Shown here: in pieces, positions 10,971-18,936 of the stretch
Numbering within the stretch: the first letter of the stretch is position 1
How the letters are laid out: each line of letters begins with the position of its first letter
Assembly (NCBI RefSeq): GCF_029763755.1
Contig: NZ_JARUVM010000004.1
Span: 1 to 64,000, forward strand
Direction: 5' to 3'
Length of the DNA: 64,000 bases
DNA from: Luteimonas sp. 8-5
Lineage (GTDB): Bacteria > Pseudomonadota > Gammaproteobacteria > Xanthomonadales > Xanthomonadaceae
Translations under genes and position numbers: made by a program
Notes under the pieces: generated by a model
Seen by the model: the letters and a program-made list of their open reading frames with translations, nothing else
What the model was told of the DNA's origin: nothing
Databases searched by the model: none

Positions 10971-11772
10971 AGCGCAGGCCCACGCCGCGGCGCAGCAACC
11001 ACAGGCTCAGCACGGTCAGTGCCAGGACGAAGGCCAGCATCAGTGCGTAGGCTACCCACAACGGCACGTCGCTGACACCGAGCAGGCCGTAACGGAACGC
11101 GTTGACCATGTAGAAGATCGGATTGGCGTGGGTCGCGGCCTCGGCCCAGCCGGGCAGCAGCCGGATCGAGTAGAACACGCCGCCCAGGTAGGTCAGCGGG
11201 GTCAGGATGAACACCGGCACGATCGCCACGTCGTCGAACTTCTTGGCGAACACGGCGTTGACGAAGCCGGCCAGGGAAAAGATCGTCGCGCCCAGCAGCA
11301 CCGTGGATGCGGTCACCAGTGGATGCGGAATGCGCACCTCCGTGAACAGCATCGCGATCAGCAGCACGATCACGCCCACCATCAGGCCGCGCAGCACGGC
11401 GCCGGCGACGTAGCCGCCGAGGATCACCCAGTGCGGCATCGGGCTGACCAGCAGCTCCTCGACATGGCGGCCGAACTTGGCCCCGAAGAAGCTCGACGAG
11501 ATGTTGCCGTAGCTGTTCTGGATCACGCTCATCATCACCAGGCCGGGGACGATGAAATCCATGTAGCTGATGCCGTCCATCTTGCCCACGCGCGAACCGA
11601 TCAGGCCGCCGAAGATCAGGAAGTACAGCGTCATCGTGATCGCAGGCGGAATCAGCGTCTGCGTCCAGATGCGCAGGATGCGCGCGACTTCGCGCCGGGC
11701 GATGGTGCCCAGGGCGGTCCAGTTGCGGCTGGCGACGGTGCGGCTGGCCAGTTCGGTGGCGGCGGCGCTCAT
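10966..11772 (-). CDS. yadH: ABC-2 transporter permease (YadH-type)
   Basis: The 268-residue integral membrane protein has six probable spans, and its sequence follows E. coli YadH closely: IWTQTLIPPAITMTLYFLIF, SSFFGAKFGRHVEELLVSPM, LTPLTYLGGVFYS and the C-terminal RRGVGLRS. It is the membrane half of an exporter whose substrate is unknown. The ATG overlaps the stop of the ATPase gene by 4 bp (ATGA), so the two subunits are translationally coupled. The stop codon falls within a REP-like hairpin. Confidence 0.92.
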   Translation of the reverse strand: MSAAATELASRTVASRNWTALGTIARREVARILRIWTQTLIPPAITMTLYFLIFGGLIGSRVGKMDGISYMDFIVPGLVMMSVIQNSYGNISSSFFGAKFGRHVEELLVSPMPHWVILGGYVAGAVLRGLMVGVIVLLIAMLFTEVRIPHPLVTASTVLLGATIFSLAGFVNAVFAKKFDDVAIVPVFILTPLTYLGGVFYSIRLLPGWAEAATHANPIFYMVNAFRYGLLGVSDVPLWVAYALMLAFVLALTVLSLWLLRRGVGLRS

Positions 11773-12728
11773 GGCGTGGCTCCCGGCCGTGCGCCGTCGC
11801 CGGTCAGGCGCACGAACAGTTCCTCGAGGCGGTTGGACTTGTTGCGCATCGAGCGGACCCGGATCCCCGCGTCGCCGAGCTGCGCGAACACGTGGGTCAG
11901 GTCGTGCGCTCGCGGCATCTCCAGGTCGATGGTGTGGCCGTCGTGCGCCGACAGTTCCGCGCCCTCGATCCGCGGCAGTTGCGCCGGCAGCTCGCCTTCG
12001 ACGTCGAGCAGGAAGCCTTCCACGTCGAGCTTGGCCAGCAGCGAGCGCATCGGCCCCTGCTCGACGATGGTGCCCTTGTCGATGATCGCGAGGTTGCGGC
12101 ACAGGTTCTCCGCTTCCTCGAGGTAGTGCGTGGTAAGGATGATGGTGGTCCCGGCGGCGTTGATCTCGCGCAGCGTCTTCCACATGCCGCGGCGGATCTC
12201 GATGTCGACGCCGGCGGTTGGCTCGTCGAGGATCAGCAGGCGCGGCCTGGTCATCATCGCCCGCGCGATCATGAGCCTGCGCTTCATGCCGCCCGACAGC
12301 GTGCGCGCCATCTTGTCGGCCTTGTCCCACAGCTGCGCGGCCTTGAGTTCCTGCTCGGCGCGCGCCTGCGCCTCGCGCCGCGGGATGCCGTAGAACCCGG
12401 CGTAGTTGACCAGGATGTCGCGCGGGTTCTCGAACATGTTGAAGTTGAGTTCCTGCGGCACCAGGCCGAGCAGGCGCATCGCCGCGTCGCGCTCGCGGGC
12501 GATGTCGACGCCGAACACGCGCACGTCGCCGGCGCTCTTGTTCACCAGCGAGGTGACGATGCCGATCAGGGTCGACTTGCCGGCGCCGTTGGGCCCGAGC
12601 ATGGCGAAAAAGTCGCCAGGGGCCACTTCCAGGGAAACGCCCTTGAGCGCCTCCACGCCGTTGTCGTAGGTCTTGCGCAGGTCGCGCACCTGCAAGGCGG
12701 GTGCGTCGCGGGGGGTCGGGGGAAGCAT
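11769..12728 (-). CDS. yadG: ABC transporter ATP-binding protein (YadG-type)
   Basis: The 319-residue ATPase energises the adjacent YadH permease. Walker A is GPNGAGKST, the ABC signature LSGGMKRRL, and Walker B LLILDEPTAGVD, followed by the switch histidine in TTHYLEEAE. The C-terminal 80 residues after the nucleotide-binding domain are typical of YadG/CcmA-like exporters. The start was set at 12728 because TATACT on the minus strand (12740-12735) ends 6 nt before it and the next upstream starts run into the divergent reductase gene. A leaderless transcript is predicted. Confidence 0.93.
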   Translation of the reverse strand: MLPPTPRDAPALQVRDLRKTYDNGVEALKGVSLEVAPGDFFAMLGPNGAGKSTLIGIVTSLVNKSAGDVRVFGVDIARERDAAMRLLGLVPQELNFNMFENPRDILVNYAGFYGIPRREAQARAEQELKAAQLWDKADKMARTLSGGMKRRLMIARAMMTRPRLLILDEPTAGVDIEIRRGMWKTLREINAAGTTIILTTHYLEEAENLCRNLAIIDKGTIVEQGPMRSLLAKLDVEGFLLDVEGELPAQLPRIEGAELSAHDGHTIDLEMPRAHDLTHVFAQLGDAGIRVRSMRNKSNRLEELFVRLTGDGARPGATP

Positions 12729-12800
12729 GCCGGTAGTATAGGCAACCCGCGTCCGGGCTCCGGCCGCCTCCCCCTGAAACTCTCTGTCCCAAATCCCGCC

Positions 12801-13535
12801 TTGGCCATCGTCCAGTTCCCGCTCAAGCTCGTGTCGCGCCGCATGCTGGCGCCGACCGTCGCCCACCTGGGCTTCGCCCGCGCCGATGGCCAGCCGTTCG
12901 CGTTCGTCCCGGGGCAGTTCCTGCAGGTCCATTTCCACTACGGCGACGGCACGCCGACCAAGCGCTCGTACTCGCTGGCAGGGCCGGCGGGGACGATCGA
13001 GATCGCGGTCAGCTACGTTGCCGGCGGCGCCGCCACCGCGCTGTTCGAAGGCCTGGAGATCGGCGACACCATCGACGCCAGCGGTCCGTACGGCCGGTTC
13101 TGCCTGTTGCCCGGCGATGAAAACCGCCGTTACCTGCTGGTGGCCACCGGCACCGGCGTCACCCCGTACCGCGCGATGCTGCCGCAGATCGAGGCGCTGA
13201 TCGCCGAACGGGACGTGCAGGTGGCGCTCCTGCAGGGCGCACGATCGCCCGCCGAGCTGCTGTACGGCGAGGAGTTCCGCGCCTTCGCCGACGCCCATCC
13301 CGGGAATTTCCGCTACCTGCCCTGCCTGTCGCGGGAGCTGCCGCCGCAGCCGCACCCGGACGTGCGCCGCGGTTACGTGCAGCAGTTCCTGGCCGAGTGC
13401 GCGCCGGATCCGGCCTCCGACATCGCCTACCTGTGCGGAAACCCGAACATGGTCGACGCCAGTTTCGAGGCGCTCAAGGACGCCGGGCTGGAAGTCCGCC
13501 AGATCCGCCGGGAGAAGTACGTCAGCAGCAAGTAG
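12801..13535 (+). CDS. Ferredoxin/flavodoxin-NADP(+) reductase family protein
   Basis: The 244-residue flavoprotein moves electrons between NADPH and a small redox carrier. The FAD-binding domain has KRSYSLAG (about residue 56), and the nucleotide domain has TGTGVTPYRAML. It closes with IRREKYVSSK, longer than the aromatic ending of enterobacterial Fpr. No ATG gives a full-length protein: the TTG at 12801 (MAIVQFPLKLVSRRML) fits best, while the first ATG (12844) would remove the first strand. A plain ferredoxin gene is not adjacent, so the partner is unknown. Confidence 0.85.
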   Translation: MAIVQFPLKLVSRRMLAPTVAHLGFARADGQPFAFVPGQFLQVHFHYGDGTPTKRSYSLAGPAGTIEIAVSYVAGGAATALFEGLEIGDTIDASGPYGRFCLLPGDENRRYLLVATGTGVTPYRAMLPQIEALIAERDVQVALLQGARSPAELLYGEEFRAFADAHPGNFRYLPCLSRELPPQPHPDVRRGYVQQFLAECAPDPASDIAYLCGNPNMVDASFEALKDAGLEVRQIRREKYVSSK

Positions 13536-13596
13536 TGTCAAGCACGCTTGACAGGCGGCCACGGCTGCCCCAGACTCCTGTCAAGCTTACTTGACA
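13536..13596. promoter_or_regulatory. Twin TGTCAAG-N4-CTTGACA operators with embedded promoter
   Basis: Two perfect 7-bp inverted repeats with 4-bp spacers lie at 13536-13553 (spacer CACG) and 13579-13596 (spacer CTTA). Their centres are 43 bp apart, about four helical turns. TTGACA at 13548-13553, the right arm of the first operator, is a consensus -35, with CAGACT 17 bp downstream as a weak -10, so the operators flank the promoter. The second operator ends 11 bp before the membrane-protein ATG. They are probably bound by the XRE repressor encoded in the same operon. Confidence 0.7.
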
Positions 13597-13607
13597 GGTC
13601 TCGACCG

Positions 13608-14030
13608 ATGTTCCGCAAGATGAGTTGCGATTCCGCCACCCCGGGCCTGCGCCGCCGCTACCTGCGCGAGTTCGTGCCGGCGATGGTCGGCTACGTGGTG
13701 TTGCTGATCGTGTCGATGCTGCTGCTCAAGCACGTCGAGGACCACGCACTGCGGGCGGTGATCGCGCTGCTGCCGGTAGTGCCGATCGCGCTGACGCTGC
13801 GCGCCATCGTCCGCTACATCCGCGATGCGGACGAACTGCAGCGCCGGATCGAGCTGGAGGCAGTGAGCCTGGCGACTGCACTGGTCTCGCTGGTTTACAT
13901 GGCTGGCGGCTTCCTGCAGCTGGCCAAGGTCATCGACATTCCCTCGGGCGTGGCCATGATCTGGGTGTTCCCGCTGCTGTGCGCGACCTATGGCCTGCTC
14001 AAGGCCGTGGTCGCCCGCCGGTTCCGGTAG
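13608..14030 (+). CDS. Small four-span membrane protein of unknown function
   Basis: The 140-residue protein has four probable membrane helices (about 28-47, 52-72, 92-112 and 117-136) and positively charged ends. It sits 5 bp before the XRE regulator gene and behind the twin operators. Such membrane protein/helix-turn-helix pairs are common in bacteria, often annotated only as hypothetical. The protein may sense or modulate the regulator, or simply be its target; the sequence does not decide this. Confidence 0.8.
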   Translation: MFRKMSCDSATPGLRRRYLREFVPAMVGYVVLLIVSMLLLKHVEDHALRAVIALLPVVPIALTLRAIVRYIRDADELQRRIELEAVSLATALVSLVYMAGGFLQLAKVIDIPSGVAMIWVFPLLCATYGLLKAVVARRFR

Positions 14031-14035
14031 GCGCC

Positions 14036-14233
14036 GTGCATAGCCGCGTCCGCGAACTGCGCGAGCGCTTCGGCTGGTCGCAGGGCGAGCTGGCCGAGCG
14101 CCTGGACGTCTCGCGCCAGACCGTCAATGCGATCGAGACCGGCAAGTACGACCCCAGCCTGCCGCTCGCCTTCCGCCTGGCGCGCCTGTTCGGCGAACCG
14201 ATCGAGGCGATCTTCCTTCCCGACGAGGCGTAA
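14036..14233 (+). CDS. Minimal XRE-family transcriptional regulator
   Basis: The 65-residue protein is just one helix-turn-helix: RERFGWSQGELAERLDVSRQ followed by TVNAIETGKYDPSLPLAFRL and a LARLFGEPIEAIF helix. It resembles the YgzD/YozG-type small Cro-like regulators. GTG at 14036 is the only start that keeps the first helix. It follows the membrane-protein gene by 5 bp, so the two are cotranscribed. The twin operators upstream suggest negative autoregulation. The start codon is weak, perhaps keeping the repressor scarce. Confidence 0.85.
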   Translation: MHSRVRELRERFGWSQGELAERLDVSRQTVNAIETGKYDPSLPLAFRLARLFGEPIEAIFLPDEA

Positions 14234-14272
14234 ACCCGCCTCTCCCGTCCAACCGCAGAAAGGATCCTGCCG

Positions 14273-15817
14273 ATGTCCCGCAAAACCAGGTTCATCCTCG
14301 CGCTAGTAGTGCTTGCCGGCCTGCTCGGCTATCGCTACTGGCGCGACCACCGGGCGCCAGCCGCCGCCGCGGAGCCCGCGGCATCCACGCCCGCCGCGGA
14401 AGTGCCGGCGGCGCCACCGCGCATGTACGGTCGCATCGCCTTCACCCCGTGCACGCTCGCGCCGCAGTTCGGTGCGGCCAGCGTCGAGGCGCAATGCGGC
14501 AGCTACGAGGTGGCCGAGGACCCGGCGCGTCCGGACGGCCGCAGGATCACGCTCAACATCGCCTGGATCGCGCCGGACGAGGACGCCGAAGTGGCGCCCG
14601 ACCCCGTGTTCCTGCTCGCCGGCGGCCCCGGCCAGTCCGCGACCGAGGTGTATCCGCAGCTCGCACCCGCGTTCCGCGAAGTGCTCAGGCACCGCAACGT
14701 GGTGCTGCTGGACCAGCGCGGCACCGGCAAGTCCAACCCTCTGAAGTGCGAGGGCGGCGAGGACCTGCCGTTCGACGCGGGACTCGAGGCGGTGCGCGCC
14801 GAAACCGCACGTTGCCGCGACACGCTGTCGAAGTCCGCCGACCTGCGTTTCTACACGACCACCGACGCGGTGCGCGACCTCGATGAAGTGCGCGAGGCGC
14901 TCGGCGTGGCGCAGCTCAACCTGCTGGGCGTCTCCTACGGCACGCGCGTCGCCCAGCAGTACGCGATGCGCCATCCCGACTCCACCCGCGCGCTCGTGCT
15001 CGACTCGGTGGCGCCCAACACGTTGATCCTGGGCAACGAGTTCGCGGCCAACCTGGAACATGCGCTCGACCTGCAGTTCGATCGCTGCGAACAGTCCCCG
15101 CAGTGCGTCGAGGCCGTCGGCCATCCGCGGGCGCAGCTCGATGCGCTGATGGCCAGGCTGCGCAGCGAGCCGCCGATGGTGCGTTATCGCGACGCCGCCA
15201 CCGGCGAATCGAAGGAGGAGCCGCTCACCGCCGATGCCGTGGCCGGCGTGATGCGCATGTACGCCTACATGCCGCTGATGTCCTCGGTGCTGCCGCTGCA
15301 GCTGCATGAAGCCGCGCAGGGCCGCTACGACGGCCTGATGGCGCTGGCCCGCATGCTCGGCGACAGCGTCGCCGGGCAGATGGCGATGGGCATGCAGCTG
15401 TCGGTGGTCTGCAGCGAGGACGCCTTCGGATTGCAGGCCGACCCGGCCCAGGAGGGCACGCTGCTGGGCAACCAGTTCTCCGACTTCATCGGCGCGCAGT
15501 GCGAGCTGTGGCCCAGGGGCGGAATGCCGGACGACTTCCACGAGCCGCTGCGCAGCGACGTGCCGGCGATCGTCCTGCAGGGTGAACTCGACCCGGTCAC
15601 GCCCCCGCGCTACGGCGAGGAGGTCGTGGAAACGCTGCCCACCGCGCGCCTCTTCGTGCTGCGCGGCCAGGGCCACAACGTGGTCGGCGCCGGCTGCATG
15701 CCGACGCTGGTGGCGCAGTTCCTCGACACCACCGACGCGGCCGCGCTCGACGGCGAATGCCTGGACGACCTGGGCTACGTGCCGCCGTTCACCTCGTTCA
15801 ACGGCTGGGAGCCCTGA
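14273..15817 (+). CDS. Exported alpha/beta hydrolase, S33/TAP-like peptidase family
   Basis: The 514-residue protein starts with a signal anchor (about residues 7-22) and an Ala/Pro linker, so it acts outside the inner membrane. The hydrolase core shows LAGGPGQSA (oxyanion region), DQRGTGKSNPL, the nucleophile elbow GVSYGTR, ELDPVTPP (catalytic Asp) and GQGHNV (catalytic His). This is the layout of tripeptidyl-aminopeptidase-like proteins that trim peptides from the N-terminus. Six or more cysteines suggest disulfides. The ABC ATPase gene starts 4 bp after the stop, so all three may be one operon. Confidence 0.88.
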   Translation: MSRKTRFILALVVLAGLLGYRYWRDHRAPAAAAEPAASTPAAEVPAAPPRMYGRIAFTPCTLAPQFGAASVEAQCGSYEVAEDPARPDGRRITLNIAWIAPDEDAEVAPDPVFLLAGGPGQSATEVYPQLAPAFREVLRHRNVVLLDQRGTGKSNPLKCEGGEDLPFDAGLEAVRAETARCRDTLSKSADLRFYTTTDAVRDLDEVREALGVAQLNLLGVSYGTRVAQQYAMRHPDSTRALVLDSVAPNTLILGNEFAANLEHALDLQFDRCEQSPQCVEAVGHPRAQLDALMARLRSEPPMVRYRDAATGESKEEPLTADAVAGVMRMYAYMPLMSSVLPLQLHEAAQGRYDGLMALARMLGDSVAGQMAMGMQLSVVCSEDAFGLQADPAQEGTLLGNQFSDFIGAQCELWPRGGMPDDFHEPLRSDVPAIVLQGELDPVTPPRYGEEVVETLPTARLFVLRGQGHNVVGAGCMPTLVAQFLDTTDAAALDGECLDDLGYVPPFTSFNGWEP

Positions 15818-15821
15818 ACTC

Positions 15822-16583
15822 ATGATCATTGCAGAACACCTGCGCAAGACCTTCCCCGGCAAGGGCAAGGGCAAGGACAAGACCCGCGTGGTCGCCGTCG
15901 ACGATGTCGGCTTCGAGGCCCGCGACGGCGAGATCACGGGACTGCTCGGCCCCAATGGCGCCGGCAAGACCACCACGCTGCGGATGCTGTACACCCTGAT
16001 GCGGCCCGAGAGCGGGCGCGTGCTGGTCGACGGCAAGGACGTGGCCAGCGAACCGGAAGCGGCCCGGCGCGCCCTGGGCGTGCTGCCCGATGCGCGCGGC
16101 GTGTACAAGCGCCTGACCGCGCGCGAGAACATCCGCTACTTCGGCGAACTGCACGGCATGTCGCCGCAACTCATCGAGGAACGCACGCAACGGCTGGCCG
16201 CCGCGCTGCAGATGGAGGATTTCCTCGATCGCCAGACCGAGGGCTTCAGCCAAGGCCAGCGCACCAAGACCGCGATCGCGCGCGCCCTGGTGCACGACCC
16301 GCGCAACGTCATCCTCGACGAGCCGACCAACGGCCTGGACGTGATGACCACCCGCGGGTTGCGCGAGTTCCTGCGCCAGCTGCGCGGCGAAGGACGCTGC
16401 GTGATCTTCTCCAGCCACATCATGCAGGAGGTCGCCGCCCTCTGCGATCGCATCGTCGTGGTCGCCCACGGCCGCGTGGTCGCCCAGGGCCGCGCCGACG
16501 CGCTGCGCGAGCAGGCCGGAATGGCCCACCTCGAGGACGCATTCGTCCAGCTCATCGGATCGGAAGAAGGACTGCAGGCCTGA
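15822..16583 (+). CDS. ABC transporter ATP-binding protein (NatA-like)
   Basis: The 253-residue ATPase has Walker A GPNGAGKTT, a variant signature FSQGQRTKT, and Walker B NVILDEPTNGLD with the following SSHIMQEV switch. This form is typical of NatA-type exporters, which in Bacillus extrude sodium; the substrate here is unknown. It is followed directly by its permease gene and preceded by the secreted hydrolase, which might relate the exporter to peptides, although that is speculation. Confidence 0.9.
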   Translation: MIIAEHLRKTFPGKGKGKDKTRVVAVDDVGFEARDGEITGLLGPNGAGKTTTLRMLYTLMRPESGRVLVDGKDVASEPEAARRALGVLPDARGVYKRLTARENIRYFGELHGMSPQLIEERTQRLAAALQMEDFLDRQTEGFSQGQRTKTAIARALVHDPRNVILDEPTNGLDVMTTRGLREFLRQLRGEGRCVIFSSHIMQEVAALCDRIVVVAHGRVVAQGRADALREQAGMAHLEDAFVQLIGSEEGLQA

Positions 16584-16591
16584 GCGCGCTG

Positions 16592-17749
16592 TTGATCGTG
16601 TGGAAGAAGGAACTGACCGAGTTCGTGCGCGACCGGCGCACGTTCGCGCTGACGCTGCTGTTTGGCCCGCTGCTCGCACCGCTGCTGTTCATGGGCCTGA
16701 CCAGCCTGGGCGAAAGCAAGGCCAGGGAGCAGATGGAGAAGCCGCTGCAGGTCGCCATCGTCGGCGCCGAGCATGCGCCGAACCTGGTGACGTGGCTGGC
16801 CGGACAGGGCATCGAGCGCAAGGAAGTGGCCGACCCCGAGGCCGCCGTGCGCGCGCAGGAAGACGATGCCTACCTGAGCATCGATGGCGACTTCGCCGAG
16901 GACTGGCGTGCGGGCAAGCCGGCGGTGGTGGAGATCGTGCACGACTCGACCCGGCGCGATTCCGGCATCCCGGTGCGGCGCCTGGAACGGGCGCTGGAGC
17001 TCTACGGCCAGCAGATGGGTGCGTTGCGCCTGCTCGCGCGCGGGATCAACCCGTCGGTGGCTTCGCCGATGGCGGTGTCGCGCAAGGACATCTCCACGCC
17101 CGAGGCCCGCGGTGCAGGCCTCGCGGCAATGATGCTGCCGTACCTGCTGATCATGTTCGCCTTCCTCGGCAGCATGCCTCTGGTGGTCGACGCTACCGCC
17201 GGCGAACGCGAGCGCCAGTCGCTGGAACCGCTGCTGGCCACGCCGGCACGGCGCGGCGCGATCGTCAGCGGCAAGTTCGCCGCCTGCTGCCTGGTCGGCA
17301 TGGTCGCGTTGCTGCTGACCCTGCTCGCGTTCAAGGTCGGTGCGCGGTTCTCGCCCGGCATCGGCGGGCAGATGGCGGTGGACTGGAACGCGATGGCGCT
17401 GCTGATGCTGGTGCTGTTGCCGATGGTGTTCCTCGGCGCGACCCTGCTGACCTGGATCGCGTCGGCGGCCAAGTCGGTGAAGGAAGCGCAGAGCTACACC
17501 AGCGTGCTGGTGCTGTTGCCGATGATCCCGACCATGCTGCTGATGATCAGCCCGGTGAAGAACCAGCTGTGGATGTTCGCGGTGCCGTTCCTGGCGCAGA
17601 ACCAGATGCTGCTGAAGGTGATCCGCAGCGAGGCGATCAGCGCCGAGCAGTGGACGGTGTACCTGCTGGCCGGGTTCGGACTTGCGGCGCTGCTGTGGGT
17701 GGCGGCGGTGGGGAGGTACCGGCAGGAGAGGCTGGCGGTGTCCAGCTGA
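16592..17749 (+). CDS. ABC-2 transporter permease (NatB-like)
   Basis: The 385-residue membrane protein has one N-terminal span (about 17-36), a large extracytoplasmic domain (about 37-175) and five or six spans in the C-terminal half, as in NatB. TTG at 16592 is the first usual start (MIVWKKELTEFVRDRRT). A CTG at 16580, overlapping the ATPase stop as CTGA, is in frame and would add LSAL, which gives a more natural beginning and coupling. Either is possible. A strong bidirectional terminator follows the stop. Confidence 0.88.
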   Translation: MIVWKKELTEFVRDRRTFALTLLFGPLLAPLLFMGLTSLGESKAREQMEKPLQVAIVGAEHAPNLVTWLAGQGIERKEVADPEAAVRAQEDDAYLSIDGDFAEDWRAGKPAVVEIVHDSTRRDSGIPVRRLERALELYGQQMGALRLLARGINPSVASPMAVSRKDISTPEARGAGLAAMMLPYLLIMFAFLGSMPLVVDATAGERERQSLEPLLATPARRGAIVSGKFAACCLVGMVALLLTLLAFKVGARFSPGIGGQMAVDWNAMALLMLVLLPMVFLGATLLTWIASAAKSVKEAQSYTSVLVLLPMIPTMLLMISPVKNQLWMFAVPFLAQNQMLLKVIRSEAISAEQWTVYLLAGFGLAALLWVAAVGRYRQERLAVSS

Positions 17750-17752
17750 CAA

Positions 17753-17780
17753 AAAAGGCCCGGCGATTGCCGGGCCTTTT
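17753..17780. terminator. Bidirectional rho-independent terminator
   Basis: A 12-bp perfect stem AAAAGGCCCGGC-GATT-GCCGGGCCTTTT carries A and T runs on its two flanks, so it works on both strands. It separates the convergent NatB-like permease gene and the TonB-domain lipoprotein gene. Confidence 0.92.
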
Positions 17781-17799
17781 GCTTTCCGGGTGCCGCTGC

Positions 17800-18813
17800 T
17801 CAGTCCGTCGGACGGAACTGGAAGGTGCGGCGGGTGGTGACCGGCGAGGAGACCGGCTGGAAACGCCAGCGGTTCACCGCCTGCAGCGCTTCGCGGTCGA
17901 ACACGCGCGGCGGATCGGCATTGACCACGCGGGCGTTGGACACGGTGCCGTCGACGTCGACCGTGAACTCGACCTCGACGCTGCCGGCGCGGCGGCGGCG
18001 CTGCGCTTCACGCGGATAGTCCGGGCCCGGGGTGCTGATCGGACGCAACTGTGTGGTCACGCGCGGTGCGGGCGGCGGAGTGACCGGTGCCGGCGCGGCA
18101 GGCTGGGTCGTTGCCGGGGCCGGACGCTGCGCGGCGGCCTGCTGGGCGGCGGCCTGGCGGGCGGCGGCGGCGCGGCGCTCGGCTTCCTGCTGCTGCGCGA
18201 AAGCTTCAGCGGCGGCCTTCTGCTGCGCCTGCTGGTCGGCGATGCGCTGCTTCTCCAGCTCCGCCTGGCGCAACGCAGCCGCGGCGGCGTCGGCCTTCTC
18301 TTCCTCGGCGCGCTTGGCAACCGCGGTCTCGGCATTGGCGATGGCGGTCTTGAGGCGCGGCAGCGCCGGCGCCTTGTCGTCGGTCTTCTCCATCAACGCG
18401 TAAAGGCGCTTGGCCTCGACGATGTCCTCGCGGCCGATGCTCTGCTCGGTGGCGATGAGGATGTAGGGCATCAGGTCGGTAAGCGCGCTGGAGACCGCCG
18501 GATCACTGGGTTCCTTCTCGCGCAGCGCCAGGTAGTACTCCATGGCGTTGTCGCCTTCGGGCGCGTACAGCCGTTGCTGGCGCAGCGCCTGGCCGGCGGC
18601 TTCGCGCAGCTGGTCGACGTTCATCGCCCCGACCTTTTCCGCGGCAGCGGCCTGGGGCGCTGCCTGCTCCGTGGTTGGCGCCGCCCCCGCGGCCGCCTCG
18701 GGCGCGTCGGCGCCCTGTTCTTTCTTGCACCCCGCGAATGCGAGGGTGACCACTACCAGGGCCGCGACCCGGATCAGGGCCGGGCGTGCCGTGAAGGCTG
18801 TCGCAAAATACAT
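17800..18813 (-). CDS. Lipoprotein with a C-terminal TonB-like domain
   Basis: The 337-residue protein starts with a lipoprotein signal ending in FAGC and KKEQ; the start at 18813 follows a GGGGAG ribosome-binding site and gives a normal signal length. A helical region, a long Ala/Gln/Glu/Arg-rich coiled-coil stretch (about 160-225) and a Pro-rich linker lead to a TonB C-terminal domain (about 260-337: PDYPREAQRRRRAGSVEVEF, NADPPRVFDREALQAVNRWR). True TonB is anchored by a membrane helix, so a lipid anchor is unusual. Lys at +2 predicts the outer membrane. It may be a structural relative of TolA/TonB, not an energy transducer. Confidence 0.82.
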   Translation of the reverse strand: MYFATAFTARPALIRVAALVVVTLAFAGCKKEQGADAPEAAAGAAPTTEQAAPQAAAAEKVGAMNVDQLREAAGQALRQQRLYAPEGDNAMEYYLALREKEPSDPAVSSALTDLMPYILIATEQSIGREDIVEAKRLYALMEKTDDKAPALPRLKTAIANAETAVAKRAEEEKADAAAAALRQAELEKQRIADQQAQQKAAAEAFAQQQEAERRAAAARQAAAQQAAAQRPAPATTQPAAPAPVTPPPAPRVTTQLRPISTPGPDYPREAQRRRRAGSVEVEFTVDVDGTVSNARVVNADPPRVFDREALQAVNRWRFQPVSSPVTTRRTFQFRPTD

Positions 18814-18913
18814 CGGAAAGCTCCCCTTGCCGTGCTGTGCGCGCACGTCCCTCTAGGACGCGACATGGTGGCCGATTTGTCAACTCCTTGTGAAGGGTGA
18901 ATGGCCCCGGAAA

Positions 18914-18936
18914 CTACTTTCCGATGCAGAAAGTAG
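18914..18936 (-). terminator. Stem-loop over the mnmE stop codon
   Basis: CTACTTTC and GAAAGTAG form a perfect 8-bp inverted repeat around a 7-nt loop. In the mnmE transcript the descending arm contains the codons for the last Gly-Lys and the TAG stop, and is followed by TTTCC. It could act as a weak intrinsic terminator or protect the 3-prime end. Confidence 0.45.
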
